Shown one piece after another: positions 8,302 through 15,758 of a DNA stretch of 64,000 nucleotides. Both the position numbers and the translations under genes were made by a program. How positions within the stretch are numbered: position 1 is the stretch's first letter; every line of letters starts with the position of its first letter. The notes beneath the pieces are model-generated. The model made no database searches. It was not told where the DNA came from and saw nothing but the letters and a program-made list of their open reading frames with translations. Origin of the DNA: Streptomyces flaveus (GTDB lineage Bacteria > Actinomycetota > Actinomycetes > Streptomycetales > Streptomycetaceae); assembly GCF_014647675.1 (NCBI RefSeq), contig NZ_BMPQ01000009.1, positions 219,198-283,197 of the forward strand, given 5' to 3'.

Positions 8302-8955
8302 GTGAACAGGTCGTACGCGAACAGCAGCCGCTTCGAATCGCTCACCGCGGACGCCGAGCTCGACTTCCCCGAGTACGCGCTGCCGCCGCCCGAACCCATG
8401 GGTCTGGTCCAGCGCTGGATGGCCGAGGCCGTCGAGAGCGGAACCCGCGAGCCCCGCTCCCTGGCACTGGCCACCACGACCCCTCAAGGCCGTCCTTCCA
8501 ACCGCATCGTCACCTTCACGGAACTCAGTGACCGCGGCCTGGTGTTCACCAGTCACCGCACCAGCCGCAAGGGGCGGGAACTGGCCGACACCGGCTGGGC
8601 GTCCGGGCTGTTCTACTGGCGCGAGACCGGCCGGCAAATGGCCCTGTCCGGGCCGGTCTCGGAACTCGGCGCGGCGGAGTCGGACGCCCTGTGGGCGGCT
8701 CGCCCCGTCCCGCTGCACTCCATGTCGACGGCCTCCAGACAGAGCGAGCCGCTTCCCGACGTGTCCGCACTGCGCGCCGAGGCCCGTCGGCTCGCGGACG
8801 TAGGTGACGCTCTGCCCCGCCCCGATCGCTTCGTCGGTTACCTGCTCGCCCCGGCGGAGGTCGAGTTCTGGTCCGCCGCCCCAGACCGTCTGCACCGTCG
8901 GCTGCGCTACCGCCATGACGTCGGCGAATGGCGGGTGGAACGGCTGCAGCCCTGA
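8302..8955 (+). CDS. phzG: PhzG, FMN-dependent dihydrophenazine oxidase
   Basis: 217 residues, GTG start 9 bases after the phzF stop. A pyridoxamine-phosphate-oxidase-fold flavoprotein that aromatises hexahydro- and tetrahydrophenazine carboxylates. Family blocks are FPEYALPPPEPM, REPRSLALATT, TSHRTSRKGREL, SGLFYWRE, SRQSEPLPDV and the C-terminal LHRRLRYRHD with a WRVERLQP ending, closely matching Pseudomonas PhzG including the LQP terminus. The flavin reductase and WrbA-like flavoprotein that follow form a redox block with it. Confidence 0.96.
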   Translation: MNRSYANSSRFESLTADAELDFPEYALPPPEPMGLVQRWMAEAVESGTREPRSLALATTTPQGRPSNRIVTFTELSDRGLVFTSHRTSRKGRELADTGWASGLFYWRETGRQMALSGPVSELGAAESDALWAARPVPLHSMSTASRQSEPLPDVSALRAEARRLADVGDALPRPDRFVGYLLAPAEVEFWSAAPDRLHRRLRYRHDVGEWRVERLQP

Positions 8956-9034
8956 CGGCCACTGCCCGCCCCCGCTCCGCCCATCTGCCGCCCTGTCCCT
9001 GCCACTCTGACCGCCTGCAGAAAGTGCCGACGCT

Positions 9035-9556
9035 ATGCAACGCACGGTTTTCACGCGCACGCTGGCTCGTGTGCCCGGCCCCGTGACGGTCGTCACCACG
9101 GTCGACGCCGCCGGGAAGCGCTGGGGCTTCACCGCCACTTCGTTCAGCTCCGTGTCGCTGGAGCCTCCCCTCGTCCTGGTCTGCCTGGACAAGCACGCCA
9201 GCACCCACGCCGCCTTCACCGGGGCACGGCACTTTCTGATCAATGTGCTGGCGCACGAACAGGGCGGCGTCGCCCGCCGCTTCGCCGCCTCGGGAATCGA
9301 CCGGTTCGCAGGGAGCGACATGGAGTCGTGCGAGCTGGGTCTGCCCGGCCTGCCCGGCACCTGTGTCCGGGTCGCCTGCTCCATGCACTCCGTCCTCGAC
9401 GTCGGCGACCACAGCGTCCTCATCGGTCGCGTCGAGGCGACCTACGTCACTGACCGGACCCCACTCGTCTACTACGACCGCTCGTTCGCCCGACCCGCGC
9501 CCAGCGACTGCCCGGAGGACCGGCAGTTGAGCGCACTGCACCTCACCGACTGGTGA
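9035..9556 (+). CDS. Flavin reductase of a two-component monooxygenase
   Basis: 173 residues of the flavin reductase (FMN-binding split-barrel) family. PGPVTVVTTVDAAGKRWGFTATSFSSVSLEPPLVLVCL is the classic N-terminal region (quoted pieces PGPVTVVTT and GFTATSFSSVSLEPPLVLV), and HFLINVLAHEQGGVARRFA gives the substrate side. The gene supplies reduced FMN or FAD and is the natural partner of the group D monooxygenase at 3245-4456. The C-terminal DRTPLVYYDRSF is the usual end of the domain. An 80-base gap from phzG holds no other gene. Confidence 0.92.
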   Translation: MQRTVFTRTLARVPGPVTVVTTVDAAGKRWGFTATSFSSVSLEPPLVLVCLDKHASTHAAFTGARHFLINVLAHEQGGVARRFAASGIDRFAGSDMESCELGLPGLPGTCVRVACSMHSVLDVGDHSVLIGRVEATYVTDRTPLVYYDRSFARPAPSDCPEDRQLSALHLTDW

Positions 9557-9575
9557 GCCCGGAGGAGCCCTCGCC

Positions 9576-10184
9576 ATGAGCGCCACCGTCAATGTCTCCG
9601 TCGTCTACTACTCCGCCACCGGGACCGTGGCCGAGATCGCCCGGGAAGTCGCCGAGGCCGCCGAGAAGACCGGTGCCGAGGTCCGGCTGCGCAAGGTTTC
9701 CGAACTCGCCCAGCCTTCCGCGATCGCCTCGAACCCGGCGTGGTCCGCACATGCCTCCGCCACAGCTGATGTGCACTGCGCCACTGTCGAGGACCTGCTG
9801 TGGGCCGACGCGGTGATCATGGGGTCTCCGACCCGGTTCGGCAATGTGTCGGCCCAGCTGAAAAGCTTCCTCGATTCGCTCGGTGACGCTTGGCGCGAGG
9901 GACTGCTGGCCGACAAGGTCTACAGCGCGTTCACCGCCACCAGCAGTCTGCACGGCGGCCAGGAGTCCACTCTGCTGGCGCTGACCACCTCGTTCCACCA
10001 CTTCGGCGGAATCGTCGTCGCCCCTGGTTACACCCGCCCCGAGAAGTTCGCCGACGGCAATCCCTACGGCACCGCGCACCACACCAGGGGCGGCACCCAG
10101 CCGGTGGACGACACCACCCGTAATGCGGCCCGGGTCCAGGCGGAACGAGTGGTGAGATTCGCGCGCGCCATCAAAGCCGGTTGA
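9576..10184 (+). CDS. WrbA-like NAD(P)H:quinone oxidoreductase (flavodoxin fold)
   Basis: 202 residues. The FMN phosphate loop is VVYYSATGTVAEIA near the N-terminus, followed by AVIMGSPTRFGNVSAQLKSFLD and FTATSSLHGGQESTLL, the hallmark blocks of WrbA. WrbA enzymes carry out two-electron reduction of quinones. Within a phenazine operon the likely purpose is reduction or detoxification of the redox-active product or a quinonoid intermediate; that is inference. It starts 19 bases after the flavin reductase. Confidence 0.9.
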   Translation: MSATVNVSVVYYSATGTVAEIAREVAEAAEKTGAEVRLRKVSELAQPSAIASNPAWSAHASATADVHCATVEDLLWADAVIMGSPTRFGNVSAQLKSFLDSLGDAWREGLLADKVYSAFTATSSLHGGQESTLLALTTSFHHFGGIVVAPGYTRPEKFADGNPYGTAHHTRGGTQPVDDTTRNAARVQAERVVRFARAIKAG

Positions 10185-10227
10185 ACAGAACAGCGCAGAG
10201 CTGAACACAGCAGACGGGAGGAAAGAC

Positions 10228-11898
10228 ATGGAAACGGGAAGCACCCGGCCCCCGGAAAGCGGGTCAGAAACCGGGCCGGAAATCGGACTGAGAACTCCTC
10301 CGGAAAGCGGAGCACCCGGGCACGAGGTTCCTCGGACGCTCGTCGAGGCGTTCACCGCCGTGGTCGCGGAGCACAGCGAGGGCACCGCACTGACCGCCGA
10401 CGGGACGTCCGTCTCGTACCGGCGACTCGACGCGTGGTCGCTCGCGATCAGCTCGCTGCTGCGTTCCCACGGCGTGGGCCGCGGCGATCGTGTCGCTCTA
10501 CGGATGCCGGCGAGCGCCGAGGCCATCGCGTCGATGGTGGGAGTGCTCCGGACGGGGGCGAGCTATGTGCCACTCGAGGTGCGCAATCCCCCGGCGCGGA
10601 ACCGGTTCATCGTCCAGGACAGCCAGGCCGTCGCGTTCATCGGGGACCCGGACGGCTGTGCCGTCGACGGGATTCCCGTCATCGGCCAGGAGAGTGTGAC
10701 CGAGCTCAAGGGCACGCCCCTCCCGCCTGCCGGTCCGGCCGACGCACCGTCGTGGCTGCCGGGTCCCGACGACACCGCGTACGTCATCTACACCTCCGGC
10801 ACCACGGGGCAGCCGAAGGGCGTACCCATCCACCACGGCGCGGTCATCGCACTGCTCGCGGGCGCGGCGGAGAAGTTCTCGTTCTCCGCGGCCGATCGTT
10901 GGCTGCTCTTCCACTCCATCGCCTTCGACTTCTCCGTGTGGGAGATATGGGGCCCGCTCTCCACCGGCGCCCGGCTGGTGATCATGCCGCCCTGGACGGC
11001 CCGTTCCCCGGAGCGCTGCCTGCGGTTCCTCGCGGAGCACGACATCACGGTCCTGAACCAGACGCCCACCGCCTTCAGCGAGCTCTCCGCCGCGGTGCTT
11101 CGCGAGGACGCCGTCCTGCCGCGGCTGCGCTATGTGATCTTCGACGGCGAGAAGCTCCTGCCCGGCACGGTCCGGCCCTGGGCCAAACGCTTCGGGCTGA
11201 ACCGGCCGACGCTCGTCAACATGTACGGGATCACCGAGACCACCGTGCACACCACCTTCCACGAGGTGACCCAGGAGGACCTCGACGGAGACGCCTCCGT
11301 CATCGGCCGTCCACTGCCCGGATTCGGCTTCCGCGTCGTCGCCTCGGACGGCCGGGACGCCAAGGCCGGTGAACAGGGCGAACTGTGGCTGTCCGGTCCG
11401 CAGCTCAGCAAGGGCTACCTCAACCGGCCGGAACTCAATGCCGAACGTTTTGTCAGCGGTCCGGCACCGGCACCATCGCCCGATGGCGGCCCCGTGGTGC
11501 GCTACTACCGTTCCGGTGACCTGGTGAGCCTGCGCCCCGGAGGCGATCTGGTCTTTCACGGACGAGCCGACCTTCAGGTGAAACTGCGCGGGCATCGGAT
11601 CGAGCTCAGCGATATCGAGGCGGCGGTGCAGTCCCACAGCCGGGTCGCCGACGCGGTGGTGTGGGTGCGTGAGTTCGCGCCCGGGGACGAGCGGCTGGTG
11701 TGCGCCTATGTACCGGCCGACGACAAGGACCCGGTCGGCACACGGGACCTGCGCGCCCACGTCAAGGACCTGCTGCCGACCTACATGCGGCCGACCGGCT
11801 ATCAGCCGCTGCCCCGCCTACCCCGCACCGTCAACGGAAAAGTCGACCGAGCCGAAGTGGTTCGGCTCTGGGAAAAGGAAAGGGAGCGTGCTCGATGA
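10228..11898 (+). CDS. Stand-alone NRPS-type adenylation domain, threonine-like specificity
   Basis: 556 residues with all core adenylation motifs: A3 YTSGTTGQPKGV (188-199), A4 FDFSVWE (233-239), A5 NMYGITETT, A7 YRSGD, A8 region VKLRGHRIELSDIE and A10 NGKVDR with catalytic K538. Reading the ten-residue pocket by alignment to GrsA gives D, F, W, N, I, D, M, V, H, plus the A10 lysine. This differs from the well-known threonine code (DFWNIGMVHK) at one place, the sixth residue. The enzyme therefore probably activates threonine or a close relative and loads the separate carrier protein encoded next, with which it overlaps by ATGA. The first 35 residues are a low-complexity leader. Substrate prediction is inference by eye. 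Confidence 0.92.
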   Translation: METGSTRPPESGSETGPEIGLRTPPESGAPGHEVPRTLVEAFTAVVAEHSEGTALTADGTSVSYRRLDAWSLAISSLLRSHGVGRGDRVALRMPASAEAIASMVGVLRTGASYVPLEVRNPPARNRFIVQDSQAVAFIGDPDGCAVDGIPVIGQESVTELKGTPLPPAGPADAPSWLPGPDDTAYVIYTSGTTGQPKGVPIHHGAVIALLAGAAEKFSFSAADRWLLFHSIAFDFSVWEIWGPLSTGARLVIMPPWTARSPERCLRFLAEHDITVLNQTPTAFSELSAAVLREDAVLPRLRYVIFDGEKLLPGTVRPWAKRFGLNRPTLVNMYGITETTVHTTFHEVTQEDLDGDASVIGRPLPGFGFRVVASDGRDAKAGEQGELWLSGPQLSKGYLNRPELNAERFVSGPAPAPSPDGGPVVRYYRSGDLVSLRPGGDLVFHGRADLQVKLRGHRIELSDIEAAVQSHSRVADAVVWVREFAPGDERLVCAYVPADDKDPVGTRDLRAHVKDLLPTYMRPTGYQPLPRLPRTVNGKVDRAEVVRLWEKERERAR

Positions 11899-12152
11899 GC
11901 AAAAACCCCGCCACGGATCAGGTGACGGAGATTCAGCGGCTGACCATCGAATGGGTGGCAGAGATCCTTGACGAGCCCGATGTGTCACCGGACGACAATT
12001 TCCTTGATCTGGGCGGACATTCCGTCCTCGCACTCCGGCTTGGCAAATACGCCAAGGAACGCTTCGGTGCCGACTACGACCTGATGGTCCTCTTCGAGAA
12101 GGACCTCGCCGCTGCCGCGGCGGATTTGGCATCCCGAGTCATCCGAACCTGA
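11895..12152 (+). CDS. Free-standing peptidyl/acyl carrier protein
   Basis: 85 residues, typical for a discrete carrier protein. The phosphopantetheine attachment serine is S43 in the LGGHSVLALRL motif. It begins within the stop codon of the adenylation gene and is followed 18 bases later by the KASIII-like gene, so the three likely work as one loading and transfer unit. The glycine-histidine-serine motif is peptidyl-carrier-like rather than fatty-acid ACP-like. Confidence 0.93.
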   Translation: MSKNPATDQVTEIQRLTIEWVAEILDEPDVSPDDNFLDLGGHSVLALRLGKYAKERFGADYDLMVLFEKDLAAAAADLASRVIRT

Positions 12153-12170
12153 GAGAAGAGGGAGAATGTG

Positions 12171-13199
12171 ATGGCCGGCCCGATAGTGAACCTTGGGATC
12201 AGCAGCTTCGGCTACGCGTTCGGTGAGGACCAGGACGTGGCGTCCGTCGCCGGCACCTACGTACGCGACCCCGAGCGAGTGCTCAACTGGGGCTACCGCA
12301 CCTTCCACCGCGCTCCCGACGGCGTACAGGCCACCGACCTCGCCGCGGCTGCGGCGCAGCAGGCTCTCGGCCGGATCGGACTGAGCGCGGACGCGCTGGA
12401 TCTGGTCGTGCTCGCGGTCTCGGACGTTCCGGAGTACCTGTCGTGGGACGGCGCCGCCGTTCTCGCCCGTGAGCTGAAGATCGAGCGTGCCCAGACCCTC
12501 CTGCTCACCGAGGGCTGCGGGGCCGGTGTGCACGGCCCGTACTACGTGGCCTCGACGATGGCGATGCAGCCCGAGGTCGACACCGCGCTGTTCGTGGCGG
12601 TGAACAGGATCAGCGAGTTCCACCGCAACCGGATGAACCTGATCAACACGGTGCTGAGTGACGCGGCCGTCGCCGTCGTGCTGCGGCGGGACCACGCGTC
12701 CAACCGATGGCTGGCGAGTGAGCAGTTCACCGATCCCGAACACAGTGATCTCCTCCGTATCGACTTCGGCGGCGCCGTCAACCCCGTGCCGCCGGAGGGC
12801 TGGTCGAGTCTCACCGCACCGGGCGGCCATGCGCGCATCCGCGAACAGTTCGCCAATGACCCGGACAGCTTCCAGCGTTTCCTGGAAAACCGCTACGAGC
12901 GGCTCGTGGAGGTGATCGATGCCGCTTGTACGAGGGCGGGAATCGACCGCGGCGAGATCGCCCATCTCATCTATCTCAATGACAGCGCCGCGAGTATCTC
13001 CGCCGTCGCGGAGCCGCTGGGGCTGCCGCTGGAGCGCACCAACGCCGGCCTCGCGCCGGACCACGGTCACATGGGCGCCGCAGACCAACTGGTCTCGCTA
13101 GGGCTGCAGTTGGAGCGCGGCGAGCTGGCGGCCGGCGAGGTGGTGGCCCTCTGCGGCATCTCGACGGGCCGCTGGTCCGCCACGTTGATCCAGATCTGA
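12171..13199 (+). CDS. KASIII-like enzyme with altered catalytic residues, possible aminoacyl transferase
   Basis: 342 residues from ATG 12171 (a GTG at 12168 is possible); AGAGGGAG precedes it. Thiolase fold of the ketoacyl-ACP synthase III family with the nucleophile C116 in TEGCGAG. In true FabH the other two catalytic residues are His and Asn. Here the HQAN segment reads YLNDSA (N270, D271) and the GNTSAA segment reads GHMGAADQ (H300, D305). This His/Asp arrangement resembles KASIII relatives such as CerJ that transfer acyl groups to oxygen rather than condense carbon. Beside an A domain and carrier protein it may move the aminoacyl group onto the phenazine hydroxyl. Condensation giving a carbon chain remains possible. 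Confidence 0.8.
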   Translation: MAGPIVNLGISSFGYAFGEDQDVASVAGTYVRDPERVLNWGYRTFHRAPDGVQATDLAAAAAQQALGRIGLSADALDLVVLAVSDVPEYLSWDGAAVLARELKIERAQTLLLTEGCGAGVHGPYYVASTMAMQPEVDTALFVAVNRISEFHRNRMNLINTVLSDAAVAVVLRRDHASNRWLASEQFTDPEHSDLLRIDFGGAVNPVPPEGWSSLTAPGGHARIREQFANDPDSFQRFLENRYERLVEVIDAACTRAGIDRGEIAHLIYLNDSAASISAVAEPLGLPLERTNAGLAPDHGHMGAADQLVSLGLQLERGELAAGEVVALCGISTGRWSATLIQI

Positions 13200-13241
13200 T
13201 GGCGCCTCTGAGAGGAACATCCGAGAGGAAGGGGAACCGCT

Positions 13242-14342
13242 GTGCCGTCGCCTGCCACGCGGCCACTTGAGCTTCCGTTCGGGGAACACCCCGATCCGGA
13301 GGAATTCATCAAATCCGCCATGGAATGGCATTTCGGTCCGGAAACCGGCAGTCCGTTCTGGCTGGAACGCGCTCGGACCCTTGAATTCGATCCCCGTACG
13401 GACGTCAAGACGCACGAAGACCTCAAACTGTTTCCGAATGTCGCCGCCGAACTCCGGAACGTCCGTGTCGAGGATCTGATTCCCCGCGGGTACGGTGCCC
13501 GCCCGGATGCGGTCGGTGTTTTCGAGAGCGGCGGCACCACCGGTGCGCCGAAACGGGTCGTGCTGCTGCGGGACTGGCTGGATCGCATGCTGGCCACCAG
13601 CAACGCGAACCTGGATGCGCACGGATTCGAGCGCGGCGCCAACTGGCTGGGCATAGTGCCCACCGGACCGCATATCGTCGGCGAATACTTCCGCCGGTCC
13701 GCGGACACCCACGGCACCCGCGGATTCACGATCGATCTGGATCCGCGCTGGGTGAAGAGACTCATCGCACAGGGCAAGGGCCGTGACGCCGGCGCCTACG
13801 CCGAACACCTCATCGACCAGGCCGAGTTCGTTCTGCGGTCACAGGACATCGGTGTTCTCACCATTACGCCGTCACTGCTGGAGCGGCTCGCCCAGCGGGA
13901 CGATCTGGTGGAGCTGGTCAACGAGAAGGTGCACGCCATCAGGTGGGGCGGTACCCAACTGGACCCGGATTCCCGGCACCTCTACCGCACCGAGATCTTC
14001 CCCGGGACGGTTCTGTGCGGGAACTACGGCAGCACCATGATCCTGGGAATGGCCGGCGAACGCCCCGGCCTGCCCGACCCCGGCCCTTGTGTCTTCGACG
14101 CCCCCAGCCCCTACGTGACGTTCTCGGTCGTGGACCCGGAGAACCTCCGGACGGTGGGGTACGGCGAACGCGGCCGGGTCCTCGTCAGCCATGTCAGCAA
14201 GTCGTTCCTGCTCCCGAACAACCTGGAGCGCGACCTCGCCACCCGAGTCGCCCCGCCCGAGGACGGCGTCGGCGACTCGGTCGCGGACATCGCCCCGGTC
14301 GCGGTGTTCGAGAACGAGACCGTCATCGAAGGGGTCTACTGA
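13242..14342 (+). CDS. ehpF: EhpF-like adenylating enzyme acting on phenazine-1,6-dicarboxylate
   Basis: 366 residues, short for the adenylate-forming superfamily because the small C-terminal domain is absent, as in EhpF of Pantoea agglomerans (41 kDa). The phosphate-binding loop is FESGGTTGAPKRV (94-106); GGTQLDPDSRHLYRTE and GNYGSTMILG follow as the PaaK/LuxE-like acyl pocket. EhpF is proposed to adenylate one carboxylate of phenazine-1,6-dicarboxylate so that EhpG can reduce it to 6-formylphenazine-1-carboxylate. The next gene is the matching reductase and starts inside this stop codon (TGATG), which strongly supports the assignment. The missing domain is a family trait, not damage. Confidence 0.87.
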   Translation: MPSPATRPLELPFGEHPDPEEFIKSAMEWHFGPETGSPFWLERARTLEFDPRTDVKTHEDLKLFPNVAAELRNVRVEDLIPRGYGARPDAVGVFESGGTTGAPKRVVLLRDWLDRMLATSNANLDAHGFERGANWLGIVPTGPHIVGEYFRRSADTHGTRGFTIDLDPRWVKRLIAQGKGRDAGAYAEHLIDQAEFVLRSQDIGVLTITPSLLERLAQRDDLVELVNEKVHAIRWGGTQLDPDSRHLYRTEIFPGTVLCGNYGSTMILGMAGERPGLPDPGPCVFDAPSPYVTFSVVDPENLRTVGYGERGRVLVSHVSKSFLLPNNLERDLATRVAPPEDGVGDSVADIAPVAVFENETVIEGVY

Positions 14343-15727
14343 TGGCCGGCCCGCCCTCCGGTCCGCTGCGCCTCGAAGCACTGGGCGCGGGCGGCAGCTA
14401 CCGGGCTCGGAACCGCATGGACGTCACGGATGTCTCCGGCAGGTCCGTGGCCGAACTGAGCCTGGTTCCCTCGCTGTTCGTCAACCGGACGCTGCGCGCG
14501 CTGCGCCGTACGAGCCCCTTGCCGGCGGACGAGCGGATCGGTCTGATCGTCCGCGCGGCCGAACTCTTCGCGACGTCCACGCTGTCCGGCCAGTCGCCCG
14601 AGGAGTACGTGCACACCGTCAGCCGAGTGGGCGGCGTACCGATCTCCGTGGTGCGCCGGGCCATGCGCACCACCGCGGCACGGTTGTCCCGGGTGTACGA
14701 CAGCGTCCAGCGGGCGCGACCCGCCGGCACGGTCAACGACTGGCGGGATCCGCTCACCCGGACCGGCCGTGGTGTGTGGTCACGCAGGGGCGACGTGTTC
14801 GCCGTCCATGCGGCGGGCAACCACCCGGGCCCCCACAGCCTCTGGCCGGAGGCGCTCGCGCTGGGCTGGCGCGTCGCGGTCCGGCCCTCCCGCCGCGATC
14901 CCTTCACCCCCCACCGGCTCATCACGGCACTGCGCACCGCGGGCTTCCCCGACGACCAGGTGGTGCTGCTGCCCACCGACCACACGCAGGCGGACAGCTT
15001 GGTGCGCGGTGCCGACCTGGGCATGGTGTACGGCGGTGAGGACATCGTCCGTAAGTTCGCGGGCGATCCGACCGTACTGATCCAGGGGCCGGGGCGGTCG
15101 AAGATCCTGCTGACCGCCGACGTGGACTGGCGCGCGCATCTCGACACGATCGTCGACTCCGTGAGCGGACACGGCGGCACCGGATGTGTGAACACCACGG
15201 CGATCTACATGGAGGGTGATCCGGCGCCGCTGTGTGCGGCACTCGTCGAGCGGCTCTCCGCACCGGTTGGGCTGCCCCCGGAGGACGAGGAAGCGGTGCT
15301 GCCGGTGCAGCCGGCCGCCGCCGCGCGGGCCATCGAGGCGTATCTGCTCCGTATGGCGGCGGGCACCCGCCCCTGGCTCGGCGGCGACGGCATCGTCGAG
15401 GACCTGAAGGACGGCGGTGCCGCGCTGCGTCCCGCGATCCATCAACTCGACCGGCCCGACGCCCCGCAGGCGGGCGTCGAACTGCCCTTCCCCTGTGTCT
15501 GGGTCGCGCCCTGGACGCCCCAGGACGGTGTGGCTCCCCTGCGGAACAGCCTCGTCCTCAACGCGATCACTCGTGACGACCGGCTGATCGACCGGCTGAT
15601 CGCAGAGCCCACCATCAGCAACGTCTATGTCGGGGACCATCGCACGCACTTCATGGAGTCCGGGCTCCCACACGACGGATATCTCGCCGAGTTCCTCATG
15701 CGCAGCAAGACCATCATCCGCGACTGA
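14342..15727 (+). CDS. EhpG-like aldehyde dehydrogenase/acyl reductase
   Basis: 461 residues of the aldehyde dehydrogenase/LuxC-like fold. The NAD-binding region is around FAVHAAGNHPG and LALGWRVAVRPSRRDPFTPHR, and the catalytic cysteine is C282 in HGGTGCVNT. Acyl-adenylate or thioester reductases of this type return an aldehyde. The start overlaps the EhpF-like stop, so the two are made together, matching the EhpF/EhpG step from carboxylate to formyl phenazine proposed for D-alanylgriseoluteic acid. Assignment to EhpG is by context plus fold; close identity cannot be checked here. Confidence 0.82.
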   Translation: MAGPPSGPLRLEALGAGGSYRARNRMDVTDVSGRSVAELSLVPSLFVNRTLRALRRTSPLPADERIGLIVRAAELFATSTLSGQSPEEYVHTVSRVGGVPISVVRRAMRTTAARLSRVYDSVQRARPAGTVNDWRDPLTRTGRGVWSRRGDVFAVHAAGNHPGPHSLWPEALALGWRVAVRPSRRDPFTPHRLITALRTAGFPDDQVVLLPTDHTQADSLVRGADLGMVYGGEDIVRKFAGDPTVLIQGPGRSKILLTADVDWRAHLDTIVDSVSGHGGTGCVNTTAIYMEGDPAPLCAALVERLSAPVGLPPEDEEAVLPVQPAAAARAIEAYLLRMAAGTRPWLGGDGIVEDLKDGGAALRPAIHQLDRPDAPQAGVELPFPCVWVAPWTPQDGVAPLRNSLVLNAITRDDRLIDRLIAEPTISNVYVGDHRTHFMESGLPHDGYLAEFLMRSKTIIRD

Positions 15728-15758
15728 CACCGCCCGAAGTCCGAAGGAAGCGAGAGAC

